NCBI GenBank assembly: GCA_014155875.1
Contig: JACEFZ010025061.1
Span: forward strand, 248,001 to 312,000
Length of the DNA stretch: 64,000 bases
DNA from: Cepaea nemoralis
Taxonomy: Eukaryota; Mollusca; Gastropoda; Stylommatophora; Helicidae
Direction: 5' to 3'
In this document: piece after piece, positions 24,101 to 34,796 of the stretch
Layout of the letters: every line of letters starts with the position of its first letter
Numbering within the stretch: position 1 is the first letter of the stretch
Made by a program: the position numbers and the translations under genes
The notes under the pieces: generated by a model
Databases searched by the model: none
What the model was told of the DNA's origin: nothing
What the model saw: only the letters and a program-made list of their open reading frames with translations

Positions 24101-26663
24101 TACCCATTTATATTACGGGAAGCCGCATAACGATGTTCAGCCAGCAATGACACCAACGCATAGAGAGTTCTTCGTTCGCGGGAGACCCCAGCGACTTTGT
24201 TGAGAGTCTGTGCTTTATTCGTTCCAGAATGTTGGGAGAGGGGCTTCTTATTCTTCCTAGGTGAATCAGGGAAGTTATAGATATGCCGAAGTCACAGATG
24301 GAATGGTACTTTCCTTCTGAGAGGTCATCATAATTTGAATTAAATATGAACCCAGCTACACTTCTCTGGTTTGTTTAAATGTCGTGCTGAGACATTTGAG
24401 ACTTCGTCTTTTTCCAAGATTAAGCATGCAAGTCTTACCATTTACGGGAAATCGCCTAGAGAGAGTTCAACTAGCTTCTGACCCATACTCAGGGAGAGTC
24501 CTTCCTTTACCAACAACCCCAGTACGTCGTTGAGCATCCGTGCTACAACTTGTCCAAACTGATGGACATTTCTATCAAGGGTTGAAATCCCTATTTTATG
24601 CAGACATTTTTATCCTCTCATGACCAAGGCCAGATCGAGTAGTCCAGACATCAAGTCACACACCATCATCATTTTTATAGAAGGGAACAAGTGAGGACAG
24701 TTCCTTTTGTTAGTCAATTATGACTGTATCCTATCAACGTCTATAAGCCGTCTCCCCATTACAGTGTTCAGTATCCAGAGAACCTTGTTTTTCTCAGTGG
24801 CACAGTGTGGAGTTTGGTCAAAGGTGGGATGGGGAAGAGCCCACCTATTTCAGCAGTAAATCAGATGAGGAGTTTGGTAATAACAGTAGCAGAGTCATCA
24901 TAGAATAGTGGTAGAATAAAGACAGTGTAGAGAAGCCCGGTGTGGAGTGAATCTACATTCTCCTGACTTTGAATAGTGGTGTCTGCACGAACTTAGTTAT
25001 AATAATGACACACTCACCAGTCAGATATTTGATCTATGTTTTGGTTGGTTTTTCCGTGTGATCGACATCATGTAGGGGTAGGGAAGAGAAGAAGAGGAGG
25101 AGAGTGTTAGATTATGAGTTATACATTATTTGAGAATGTATATTTTTTGTTGTTGTTTTGATAGATTGTAGTGGAGCCAGAGTCTTGTATTTCCAGCTTA
25201 TGAGAGTCTGGCAATAAACATATATGTTCGTCAGGAGAGTTTTTCATTGTCTACGTGACCAGTGTTACACTGTTTGTTGTCGTAGAGAAATGTGCTACTG
25301 TAGTTGTATATGTGCAGAGAATCCAGTGGGAGGTCGACCAACACACAGTCTCAGATATTTTATCCACGGATAACAACTTGATAGAGATATGTGGTTAAGT
25401 GGCCTATTCTCTGTTTTATTCTTCAGGAAGGTAGTTTATCTTGTAATGTGGGTGGAGTCTATTCGACCATCACCCCATTCTTCTTTCAAAAGAGCCAATA
25501 ACTACTCTATTCCTGGAGTCTTTTAGGAAATAAACTGTCCCGATCAACTGCCTTTATCCGGCGAACCTGATGGACCTCTGGAATCATTATCCCCTAGACA
25601 CTATTTCAGTCCATTTCATATGGTATTCTCATTTATTACCCCACAATTTGGGGGTGCAGTTCTTGTGATATTATTGAACAAAAGTGGTGTGTAACAGTAT
25701 TTAGCAAATTGAACTGGATTAGCTGCTGTGGAATCAAAATAAAGCCTTGGTATGTGAAATTTTAAAATATTTTTACCTTTCTAATTTCAATTGTTATTAC
25801 TAAACCTCTCATTATTGTCATAATATTTCTAATCTATCAATTAATTATTAACACAGTAATGTTCCCTGTGCAATCCTCTTTAATTTGATATGTAATACAA
25901 TACCTCTGCTACCATTTTAACCATTTTAAAAGCATTATTGTGACACACCCCCTACTTCAAATTTTCTGCCAAGAATTTCTGTTTGGTCATGACCACTTTT
26001 TGGTTTGGCAGGCAATCAGTTAATGACAGAATGGAAACAGCAAGGAGTTCTTGAAACCCAAATTGAAAAACTCACACGAGATATTAGAATAAGGAACTGG
26101 AATTGGTGCTGGAAAAGCATGGGACTATCAGATGACGAAAGAAAAGAAAAAAACATGACATATAGATAAATTGAAATCAATAACAACGTATGTTACGCAG
26201 GAAGATGTGAAATACTGTGCAATACTTCATATTAAAGAAACATAACTTATTTTATTTGTATGTAGTGATGCTTCACAGCAGAATAAAAAACAAACTCTTC
26301 ACTACCACTCTCACTATAACGGTAAGTAGGTTGACTCAGATATCTAGTGCAGTATACATACAGAAATAAAGAATTCATCATGGTTCATTTGAGAACGTTT
26401 ATCAGTATAATCATTGCCCTGTTGTTCAAAAAATTTATTCATTGGCTGAAATGAAGGGTCAGAAAAGCATTATATGCTAAGTGCAGTGACGATGATCCAT
26501 ACAAATAAGCTTGAGTCTTGTATTAGAAAACAAGCAGATCTTTTGAGCTTTGCTATTCATTTGAGCTCACCAGTTAGGTTATCTCATTAGAATAGCTTTG
26601 TTCATTGGGCATTGCCAAATCAGTACATGCAATCAGAAACTGCAAGTTAGAAAAATATTAATT
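21191..26663. other. About 5.5 kb with no recognised gene
   Basis: Begins near a run of 17 or 18 G (about 21198-21215). ORF 21196-21393 is acidic (EDNGSDIETDMYRTDDDEMEK) and may still belong to the gypsy relic. After about 21500 I see no coding region, tRNA or transposon end that I can support. This span is the best place to look for the missing pol/LTR of the gypsy element or for unclassified repeats. Confidence 0.35.
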
Positions 26664-26834
26664 AGGAATGGTTATTGTATTTCCACATAATAAACCACTA
26701 CAGATCCTGACAGAAAGATCTCCAAAAATATTCCTGAGCTCACAGAGGTCATTGTATGACATGATTATGATTTTGGAAATTGTACATATTCTTGGGAAAG
26801 ATAACAATTTAGCAGACATCCTGAATAAATTGTA
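26664..26834 (+). pseudogene. Retroelement RNase H C-terminal fragment (gypsy-like)
   Basis: An open stretch encodes FPHNKPLQILTERSPKIFLS, then ILEIVHILGKDNNLADILNK before a TAA. The pattern TDHKPL...IxYxPGKxNxxADxLSR ends the RNase H domain of Ty3/gypsy pol proteins. The resemblance is short, so confidence is moderate. It may be part of the same decayed element as the gag at 19.5-21.2 kb, 5.5 kb away. Confidence 0.42.
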
Positions 26835-27882
26835 ACTACACAAGTATAGCTGAACTTTTCAGCATAACTTCAAAGTATGACCTTACTTATGGCATCTCAG
26901 AGATGTATGTCAGTATACTTATGTCTAGTACTCAGACATTCGTCGAGCCAAGAAACAGTTAATAAATATTAAACATTTTATGGCTTATAGTCCTATTCTG
27001 GCAATATGAATCACTATAACCATACAATTAATAAAACTGGACTAAATCTACAGCAAATGATTATATTATACACTATTAAATTAGGAAACATATTATTTTC
27101 ATTGAGTGTGCCTGGAACCTATCAAACTTGGATCTCTGTACAGAATATCGGCAAATCAAGAGCAAGCAACTTCACGCTTGTACCATTAGTGTAATATATG
27201 TATTCTTTTGAATTAAATTTGTATGGTTCATATATATTAGGGCTGTACCGGATTCAAATGTTTGAAATCCGGCCGAAGCCGGATTTGGCCGGATTTATGA
27301 AGTGAGATCTTGCCGGAGCCGGATTTGGCCGGATTTATGAAGTGAGATCCGGCCGGAGCCGGATTTACAAATAAAAAAATAAAAATAAAATAACGTACTA
27401 CATCACTTGACTTAGATGAGTGGAGTCACTCGACTGTTCATTACTGCAGTTCATTACTATAGACATGACAATGATGACATATACTCATATTAAATCATGT
27501 AAATGTAAAATAATTACATTTACATTAGAATAAGTAATTAAGTAATATTAAGTTCCATAAGTTCAAGATGAAACATAATACATAAGCACATAATGCTAAT
27601 ATAGTAATTTTAATTTTTAGTTTTCAGTTTCAGTTTTTAGTTTTCACATTGTTTTCAGTTGACAAATTGGCAGCTCAGTTACAACTCACAACAACAGTAC
27701 TTTGAACAGATTGAATTTATTGAAATACATTCATTCAGTAATTTCACTATTTCAGTCAGTCAGTCTTCATTATGGCTGTGAAGTTGAACTCTCAGAGTCA
27801 AGAAGGGACGAGTTGTATTTCAGGAAATTTAACGTCTCCGCATTTTGTGGTAAAAGGCTACTACGGTGGTCAGTGATAATGT

Positions 27883-29544
27883 TAGTCGACAGATCATCCT
27901 CGTTGCACATCGAACCATTCAGTCCATAAGTGCTCGGATCCCCTCCTCAGCAAATCCCACAGCGTGTAGCGGCTAACGATGCCAGTTCTGTGTTGGTGTA
28001 TCAATCTTCTTTGGCTTCCTGCGTAGTGTTCTTGTTTGGCCACCCCTCTTTTAATTTGCTGCTCTCGCAGTCTGGCCATTGTTGTAGATTCACAGTCATC
28101 ACTTGGTTCTCGCAAAAGTCTCACTTCTCGTAGAGCATTCAGAATGTCAGCCTGGTCCATGGCGCGTCCGCCCTCCACAGTAGCCTCACCTGCGAGCTTG
28201 TCAGCCCGCTCATTTCCTTGTACTCCCGCATGCCCTGGCACGAAGATGAAACTAATCTTTGCCAGCCGAGACCGCTTCAGAGGCAGCAACAATTCTCTTC
28301 GGATCTACCCCTCCTCTATCCTCTTGATCATGTTCATTGAATCGCTAAGGAAACAAGCCCTAGTGAATGTATGTGTCTCGAGCCATGTTATTGCTTTACT
28401 TACTGCCATGACTTCCATGGTCAGGCTACTTGTGGTTTCAGTGAAAGCACCAGAGTCCTCCTTCACAATTCTCCCTCCGGCCCGAGCTGTAAAGGCCCAT
28501 GAGCTTCTCACATGTCGGACGACCGACCCATCTGTGTAGATGACCGCGTCACCGTCTAGCGAATTCTCGAAAATCAACGCTTGTACTTCAGCCTCAACAG
28601 CAGCCGGATTTTCTTGTCTGCATTTTCTATCTAGTTGGATGCAAACTGAAAAGGATGTGCAGAAGTCTGTTGGCACTTGCACCCACTCCTCGCCAGGTTC
28701 TAAGTCCTCAAGTGAACACACCTGTTGAAGAATGTCTTCGGCTTGACCCATCCACGACCGTCCTCTTTTTAACCTGCTGCCCTTCACCTTCCTAATTTCA
28801 CTATGCATGGATGTTGTGTGTTTGCGTTAATTCTGAGGTAGGCGCGTGCCCTGCAAACTTGTATTCTCTCTTCAATGGTTGGAAAATCAAGAAGGTAGCG
28901 CATCGCCCTGCATGCTGTATCTCTTGTACATCCAAGAATAATGCGCATGGCGTCGTTCTGTATCCTTTCCATCCTTTCTATCTGCTTATGGCTGAGAGTC
29001 AGGATTGCCATTGCATACTCCAAAACAGACATGACCAGCCCCTCGTACAGAAGACATAGATGGCGCTGCTCACAGTTTGCTGCCGCCATCACCCGCATCG
29101 CTGCCAAACCCCGCTTGGCCTTTGTTATCACCTGGTCTATGTGCACATTATAAGCAAGGCTTCGATCAAACCGTATCCCCAGGTAATTCATTGCCTGCGT
29201 TCTTTACACCATCTCTGAACACAGCGTTACAGTTGGTGTTGGATTGTTGACAATATGATTATTCAACGAGAACCAAGTCACTGTTGCCTTTGTTGGGTTG
29301 ACCATTGCCCCAGCTTCATCACACCAAGTACTTATGCAATTGAGTTCGGTTTGTAGTTCCACAGCAACCTCCTCTCTATCCTTACCCTGACGATGCACTA
29401 AAACATCATCGGCATATGACAATGTCGTGCCAGGTCCAGTGATCTGCTCACTGGTGATTCTCACTGTGTAGGCGTTGAACAGTACCGGAGATAATGGTGA
29501 TCCCTGTGGTAGGCAGGATATATTGTTGTTGGTTCAGAAGTCAG
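27883..29544 (-). mobile_element. LINE A, 5'-truncated copy inside the hAT element
   Basis: 1662-bp insertion, minus orientation, flanked by CAGTGATAATGT (27871-27882 and 29545-29556). It covers the LINE A reverse transcriptase from the PxLPxGSPLS region, then the thumb, RNase H and 3' UTR, ending at the GTCGACTA end. Sequence identity to the copies at 55073-55321 and 57851-58815 is high by eye. Confidence 0.9.
27894..29464 (-). pseudogene. LINE A RT and RNase H in the 27.9-29.5 kb copy
   Basis: Frame 29464-29204 has the intact catalytic box LSYADDVLVHRQGKDR. Frame 29191-28784 has the thumb (MNYLGIRFDRSLAY, MERIQNDAMRIILGCTRDTA). Frame 28808-28305 begins RNase H (AVIYTDGSVV, SSLTMEVMAVSKA, LSDSMNM), and frame 28292-27894 finishes it (IFVPGHAGVQGNERADKLAG) plus the tail LWTEWFDVQRG. 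Breaks lie near 29200, 28800 and 28300. The copy lacks the endonuclease and start, so it is dead on arrival. Confidence 0.85.
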
Positions 29545-29839
29545 TCAGTGATAATGTCTCCTGCAGTACTGAACAGCCTTTCCGATGGCACACTTGTAGG
29601 TGGTGGTGCAAGAAATGTCTGCGCCAGTCTAGCCATACTTGGAAATCTTTGCTTATTGGCATGCCACCATGAAACTGGATCTGACTGTCGAGTTTGAAGT
29701 GGCTCTGACAGGTACTGTGTCACCTCAGTGTTAATGCTGTTGCCTTCGGCACTTGCAGAACGATCTGTGGTGGGATTTGTAAAAATGGCCGGATTCCGGA
29801 TTTGCCGGAGCCGAAATCCGGTACACCCCTAATATATAT

Positions 29840-30896
29840 ACATCCTATGTTATTGGAAAATATTTCAGATTAAGTTAAAATCCCAAGTCGATCCTCCATG
29901 ATACCTCGACAGTACCAGTACAAGTCCAAATGCAAACAATACAAACCGAAAGGAACTCCACATTAAAATATGGGAGCTCTACATCGATCAAGTCGACATT
30001 ATATATTGGCAAACTAGAATTTCATTTTGGCATATTTTTAAAAAAGTTCATCGGGAAAAAAAATATATCGTTATTCATTATCATTATATCATTTAAACGA
30101 TATTTGAAGTAAATACTACAAGGCATTTGATGAAGTAATCAGATAATAAAGGAAACACGTACATAAATATATATTGTTGCTTAAGATAATGCAATTGGAA
30201 TATAAACTAAGAAACTTAACAAGATGATATTGAGATTGAATATTATGTGGTTGAAGATTGAACTATTGGTTTAAGTGAATATGTATATTTTCTATTTTGC
30301 TTCTGGAATGTTCAAATTGGATTGTAAACCATGAACAGTTAATATACAGATGCATTGAGATATCATTAGAGGAGGCACAACCCCAAAAAGATTGTTACGC
30401 AATGAACAGTCATTGTGTGAGCGACACATAAGACAAAATACAAGAGAGACTGTTGAAGGTCATTGTCTTAGAAAAGAGATTCACCCAAGTACAAAGAAAT
30501 ATGGATTGTAATGAGTATGGTTAAACGACTATACACTTATATTCCATGCAGAACCATGAGGATTAGGGACTGCATGAGGCTGTCTGTGGAGGCATTGGAT
30601 CTCGTGGCAGTTGGATATCAGTCTCTGATGGAAAAAGGAGACTGAATCCCCACGACGTTCACGCAGGCTGAATTGGTAGTTTCGTGCCCACTTAAACTAA
30701 TTAGAATTGTGTGTGTGTGTGATGTAATTGCTATTACCACTCAAAACAATACCATAACAAGAATGTATGAAAGAGGTATGTCAGAACTGTCAACTGTCAT
30801 TTACTGCCAATATAGTACCTTGCGGTGTATGGCAGAGGGGTCTTTGAGCCTGAGGAATAAAGGCCGCCTGGCTAGTGTAGGTGCCGCGAACTGTGC
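29840..30896. other. Intronic sequence, nothing recognised
   Basis: AT-rich. The ORFs at 29930-30112 and 30673-30903 show no family resemblance. Confidence 0.35.
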
Positions 30897-31018
30897 AGGT
30901 TAGGACTTTCTTTTTGCCCCCGACAGAAAAATAAAAATCCCACACCTTACCAAGGGATCGAACCCGGGTCTCCTGAAGAAGAGTCCGGCGTTCAAGCCAT
31001 TCAGCCAGCCGTTAGAAA
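30897..31018 (-). mobile_element. tRNA-derived SINE
   Basis: On the minus strand a tRNA-like head GGCTGGCTGAATGGCTTGAA (A-box region) is followed at the right spacing by GGGTTCGATCCCTTGG (perfect B box GGTTCGATCC, 30955-30965 in plus coordinates). A short body (GGTGTGGGATTTTTATTTTTC) with T/A runs comes next. RNA polymerase III boxes plus a non-tRNA body indicate a SINE, not a functional tRNA. Confidence 0.72.
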
Positions 31019-31132
31019 CTAGACAAAATACTATGACCAGGCTAGACATCATTTGCCTCATGTCAAGATAGACACAAGGCCACAAGACTGTCAAAATGTG
31101 TAAACACATTTTGAAAAACATTTTGAAAAGGA

Positions 31133-31168
31133 AGGGGGGGGGTGGGGGGGGGGGGGGGGGGGGGGGGG
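31133..31168. repeat. Poly-G tract
   Basis: About 35 bp of nearly pure G, just before the 206-bp repeat copy and near the Polinton edge. Such tracts are prone to assembly and polymerase error. Confidence 0.9.
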
Positions 31169-31177
31169 CATATTTCC

Positions 31178-31384
31178 ATGAGTCAACTTAGTGTAAGGTA
31201 ATTAACCCAAGAATAATAGGGGAGAACTGTAGTTGCATCCCTTAATGCCACAACACAGTTATCTAAGCAGAGGAAAAGTAGACAGGGGAAACAAAACAAG
31301 AACATGGGAGTAGGAGTTAGATGCCCCTTTACCGAGTGTTACAGAGTCTAGTCAAGCTCAGCTGAATAACATCTCGTGGGAAGT
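31178..31384. repeat. 206-bp dispersed repeat, copy 2, abutting the Polinton
   Basis: Same sequence as 16061-16266 (a few substitutions). Its right edge coincides with the loss of minor-capsid homology at about 31385. The codons read from 31384 to 31348 in the capsid frame therefore belong to this repeat and not to the capsid gene. Confidence 0.85.
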
Positions 31385-32052
31385 ATGGAGGTGGTGGATC
31401 TGTCTAGGACAGGTAGAGTCCATAGTAATGGCACCATCACATCACTGACCACACGCGAGGTGACAATGTTGGAATAGACGAAGATATTTTTCGTGCCCTG
31501 GTCCAAATCTACTTCACCCACGCCGGAAAGAACGGGCTCAGTCTCGCTGACGCAGGTCGAGGGGAATTGTAAAATTTCTGCCAACTTGTCACTAAGTCTA
31601 ATTTCAGCACTCTGTTCGTATAGTTGGAAATGAGCCTTATTCGAGATTTTGTTATATGAGAAGGCCATTCGATTATGTTCATGTAAGGCATTGTCAAGCC
31701 GCGATCACTGCAGGTCGTTGATAAATTTCTCAGCTTCCACGAGTAATCTATTCAATTCATCGATAAATGTCTCCGGTGTTTTGTACAGACCCAGAGTCAG
31801 CGTGATTTTCATTGGTGGATCGTTTTTAACGGCGCTATCCAGCTCCAATTCCACATTGTCATCTGATAGAGTCGAGGTTGGGAACCCCAACATGTTTTTC
31901 AAACTCTCACTAATTTTAACGTGGGCGCTCTTTTCTGGCCGCGGCACTCGTTGTCCACAAAACTACCAGAACGAAGTTCTTTCCCCGTCCCTAGTCTGTG
32001 GACGCAACACAATAGTTTCCAGGTTGTCTTCGATCATACCACTAATCTCCAT
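31385..32052 (-). pseudogene. Polinton minor capsid (penton-like) protein, broken and truncated
   Basis: Penton-like minor capsid protein that would form the vertices of a Polinton capsid. It starts ATG at 32052 (MEISGMIEDNLE). The frame contains KITLTLGLYKTPETFIDELN near 31800, then FVYSNIVTSRVVSDVMVPLL near 31450, a hallmark segment of Polinton pentons. Two in-frame stops, TAG at 31963-31965 and TGA at 31705-31707, break it without frameshift. The C-terminus is lost at the junction with the 206-bp repeat. The identification rests on segment resemblance, not on a search. Confidence 0.7.
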
Positions 32053-32216
32053 AGCTGGCTAGTTGTGTGTCGGCTATCCAACTGTTGAATGAATTGGGAT
32101 AACCAAACCACTTTACTAAATACTCTTTACCACTACCTTTCCTTCGCCTTTCTTGTAAGACTTTCGATACAATAAATTTCTGTATCACCCACCAACTGTA
32201 TTTCTTCTCGGTAGAA

Positions 32217-33429
32217 TTAGCTTCGTAGTTCCTCCCCTGAATCGTCTTTTAGCACATACGTCACCGGACTAGTCTGGTTTATACGACTAATGGTAAACAG
32301 TTCTTCTGTCCAACCTGACATGTAACCTTTTTTAAAAGGTTGTTTGCTTTGAGCCAGTCTGACATGGTCGCCGGTTGTAAAATATACTTTTCTTGATGCT
32401 TCTGTTTTACGGTACAAGTTGTACCACACTTCTTCTTGATTACCGTTGTTAACTTGCACGGGTGCCATGCGAATGCTCCGGTGATACGAACCATTATAGT
32501 TTTGGATCAATTTATCTATCACGTCGACGTAACGCAGTGTATTGGTCTTGGTGTAACGCCACATTTTTTCTTTCAGAGTTCGGTTGAATCTTTCTACCAC
32601 GGCAGCGTTCACATCTTCATTCTCAGTGGTAAAGAAATGCACACCTCGGTCAGTCAGACATTTTAAGAAAGTTCGGTTGACAAATTCCGAACCCTTGTTT
32701 ATCGGTTGTCCCTCCTCAAAAATTTTACTCACAGCCGCCACTAGCTCTTTTCCCGTTTTCTTCTAGATCGGAATGGCCCAAGCATATTTACTAAACACGT
32801 CGATACACGTCACTAGATAGGTCATACCGTCGTTGTACCTTCGTAACTTTTGCATATCTATCAAGTCGGCTTGAAACTGTTGATTTATACCCCCGGTTAT
32901 GGTCTGGCGTCTCTGGAAGCGGCGACGAATCGGTTTATGCAAAGTATAGGTATCCTGATGACGTAACCATTTCTGAATTGTTTTAGCTGGAAGTTTGATA
33001 CTTCGATGTAAGGCGACAGCACCACCATAGGCGCCTGGTTTCTCTGGGTCATAGTAATACTTTCTTCTTCTTTTCGTTCATCCGGAGTGTTTTTTCAGAG
33101 GTGATTGCGGTGTGTCTGTTATGCGCCCTTGGACCAACACATGTGCTTGTCGATGAGCCCGTCAGAGCCGTTCCAGGCACGACAGACATTCGGAAAACTA
33201 CCTAGTCAGAACTGTTCCGAGCAAGAGCGGCATTCGGAAACTAGGTAGTCAGAGCTGTTCCTAGCACGAGAGACATTCGGACGAGACATTTCACTCGGAC
33301 GTAATTGCGTAGTGTCAATTTTTAGTTTGCCACCCGTAGGACGACACTTCCGACTTCCGGCGGGCATTTTTTAATGAGGTTAGCCTTCCTCTGGTAATAC
33401 TTTCTTAATTCCGTGGCCATTTTTCCCAT
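32217..33429 (-). pseudogene. Polinton integrase (DDE, retroviral type), broken
   Basis: Integrase that would insert the element's DNA. N-terminal part: YYYDPEKPGAYGGAVALH near 33050 and IQKWLRHQDTYTLHKPIRRR near 32950. Catalytic core: first Asp in QADLID near 32870, second Asp in TCIDVFSKYAWA near 32800, Glu in VVERFNRTLKEKM (codon 32594-32592). The C-terminal region YFTTGDHVRLAQ...YMSGWTEELFTI...YVLKDDSGEE resembles the SH3/chromo-like tail of these integrases. Damage: a SINE-like insert at 33067-33393 in the N-terminal codons, a TAG at 32763-32765, and a one-base frameshift near 32750. It ends TAG at 32217-32219. Confidence 0.88.
33067..33393 (-). mobile_element. SINE-like element with LINE B 3' end, inserted in the integrase
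   Basis: 327 bp flanked by the exact 13-bp duplication GTAATACTTTCTT (33054-33066 and 33394-33406). Read on the minus strand it starts AGGAAGGCTAACC..., resembles the conserved LINE B 3' end (10545-10716), and finishes GGATGAACGAAAAG with a GAA-type tail. The middle holds about three copies of a roughly 48-bp motif (GAACAGCTCTGACTA-like) not present in the other copies. It splits the integrase N-terminal codons. Confidence 0.85.
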
Positions 33430-33857
33430 CGGGGTGTAGGTATCTTACTCTTCTTCTTCTTCTTCTTCTTCTTCTTCTTCTTCTTCTTCTTCTTCTTCCG
33501 GAGTTTATAACCTGATGTAGCAACAGATGTCTCTGACGGGGTTTTGGGTTCGTCTATCTTCGGTGTTAGTTGAACAGGCGGTGTCTCGACTACTGGTGCT
33601 GGTAAGGTGCTGACTTCGGGTGTTTGTTCCTTGATATCCACCAGGCCTAACGGTTTATGTCTGTGCTGGCGGAGACGATTCAGATACCGCTGCAATGTTT
33701 GTTGATATAGTCTGGTTTTGTCACGGGGTGGTAGATCTTCTGTTTCCAAGACTTGTTGCATTTGATTATCCAAGTCTTGTAGGCTATCGGTTAGTGTGTC
33801 GGGTGGTGTATAGGGCTTTTCCAACACCCGAGGATCGACCAGGATCATTTTCTTCAT
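33405..33857 (-). CDS. Polinton conserved protein of unknown function (PX-type), polylysine tail
   Basis: 150-codon ORF starting MKKMILVDPRVLEKP. The N-terminal half (DSLQDLDNQMQQVLETEDLP, TRLYQQTLQRYLNRLRQHRH) resembles a protein commonly found between the ATPase/penton and integrase genes of Polintons and adintoviruses, whose function is unknown. A Pro/Thr-rich linker follows. The end is a run of about 16 Lys from a TTC/AAG microsatellite (33448-33495), probably an expansion after insertion. The frame is open but its C-terminus overlaps the integrase start and lies next to a SINE target duplication. Confidence 0.6.
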   Translation of the reverse strand: MKKMILVDPRVLEKPYTPPDTLTDSLQDLDNQMQQVLETEDLPPRDKTRLYQQTLQRYLNRLRQHRHKPLGLVDIKEQTPEVSTLPAPVVETPPVQLTPKIDEPKTPSETSVATSGYKLRKKKKKKKKKKKKKKKKSKIPTPRWEKWPRN

Positions 33858-33946
33858 TACAAACCCACAATGCTTTTCAACACGTTTAGGATGGGTCCGA
33901 GAAGGGCGCCTATGAATCCATCCTTTTGCAAGATCTGTTTACGTTT

Positions 33947-34195
33947 CTAGAGCGATTGTTTCTTACGAGTGAGCGCTCTCAGACTGTTTTTGTATCGTTG
34001 CAGTCGCCTCTTCTGAGCCGGTGTGAGGGGGATATTACATTTTAATACATTGTGACAGCATTCCCAAATTGATTGGACGAGGTCTGGGGAAGCTATTCTA
34101 ATAACAGCTTTTACGACGGGTGGCTTTGCTTCACCCAAGTAGCGCAACATGGATTCGTTGCGTTTAAGTTGACTAGACATGTTATTTGGGGACAT
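33947..34195 (-). CDS. Small Polinton protein of unknown function
   Basis: 82-codon ORF beginning MSPNNMSSQLKRNESMLRYL and ending in a basic helix (KRRLQRYKNSLRALTRKKQS). Its start overlaps the ATPase stop by about 14 bases on the same strand, a compact arrangement typical of viral operon-like gene blocks. Small proteins with SIWECCHNVLKCNIPLT-like text occur at this place in Polintons. The function is unknown, and it may be virion core related. No breaks are seen. Confidence 0.55.
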   Translation of the reverse strand: MSPNNMSSQLKRNESMLRYLGEAKPPVVKAVIRIASPDLVQSIWECCHNVLKCNIPLTPAQKRRLQRYKNSLRALTRKKQSL

Positions 34196-34796
34196 AGACG
34201 ACTTGACGTTGATCGGGAAATATATGACTCTGTAAACGGAGTTTATCCGGTGTTTCCTGTCGAAGATCGAATAACAAATACCCGTGTGGAGCCGATGTCA
34301 TGTCCTTAAAACTCTCTTGGACATATGACACCCGCCCAGGGCAAATTTGTTTGGCCAAACTGCTAAGTTGTGCAGCGTCTCGAGGGTTCTTAAATACCAC
34401 TAGGTAATGCGAATTCAGACTGATGGTTCTTTGTTATTTATTCTTACAAAAGAGATTCTGGACTATGTATATGACGCTGAGGTTGCGATGATGACTGCCC
34501 TTAGTAAATAGTTTAGTCACCCTATCATCTGTGTCGGACATTAGATCATCTATCACCACTAACCGACGTCTATCCCCGGTCCATTTGTCCATATCTGGCA
34601 GCCCTTCGATAAACTGCACCCCCTTCATATTCTCATACATATTTTGCCATTCTCCGTAACACCATATAACCTCCTCTTGAATCGGGTCGACCATGGCTGG
34701 AAGATGGGTCATGAACCTCTGTACAAACACGCTTTTCCCACTCTCTGTTGGCCCCGCAAGCAAACACGTAAAAGGATGTTTACAGCGAGGATCCAT
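34182..34796 (-). pseudogene. Polinton packaging ATPase (FtsK/HerA type), one in-frame stop
   Basis: ATPase that would pump the genome into the capsid. It starts ATG at 34796 (MDPRCKHPFTCLLAGPTESG). Walker A is GPTESGKS near residues 14-22, Walker B RRLVVIDDLM near 34560. The C-terminal part after the break has VVFKNPRDAAQLSSLAKQIC and APHGYLLFDLRQETPDKLR, the usual ending of Polinton ATPases. A TAA at 34434-34436 interrupts it after NLFCKNK, with the frame preserved. Length without the stop is about 204 codons, near the family norm of 200-250. Confidence 0.9.

Larger units (their letters stand above)
27790..29723 (-). pseudogene. hAT transposase C-terminal (HATC) fragment, split by LINE A
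   Basis: The C-terminal dimerisation domain of a hAT transposase. The first piece (29723-29545) has DPVSWWHANKQRFPSMARLA and PPPTSVPSERLFSTAGDI, the signature W-W-x-FPxLAxLA...PxTSVPSERxFSxAG. The second piece, past the LINE (27882-27790), carries the expected end of the domain (LLPQNAETLNFLKYN). Only the end of the transposase exists; the catalytic RNase H-like core is gone, so no active transposase is encoded. Confidence 0.82.
27238..29831. mobile_element. hAT DNA transposon (internally deleted), with a LINE A copy inside
   Basis: Terminal inverted repeats TAGGGCTGTACCGGATT (27238) and, reversed, TAGGGGTGTACCGGATT (ending 29831), followed inward by CCGGATTT-rich subterminal repeats. The 8-bp target duplication is ATATATAT (27230-27237 and 29832-29839); because the site is an AT run, the 8 bp alone is weak, but the TIRs are clear. 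Inside is the hAT C-terminal dimerisation region (minus strand), split by LINE A at 27883-29544. The upstream transposase is missing, so the element is a deletion derivative of about 0.9 kb without the LINE. Confidence 0.88.

Noticed and set aside
31348..31384. The last residues of the penton ORF (LPTRCYSAELD)
   Set aside because: This stretch is inside the 206-bp repeat that also occurs at 16061-16266 without any penton sequence, so it is not capsid coding.
33405..33500. Polylysine as a functional nucleic-acid-binding tail
   Set aside because: The run is a pure TTC microsatellite next to a SINE insertion. Expansion by slippage explains it better than selection.
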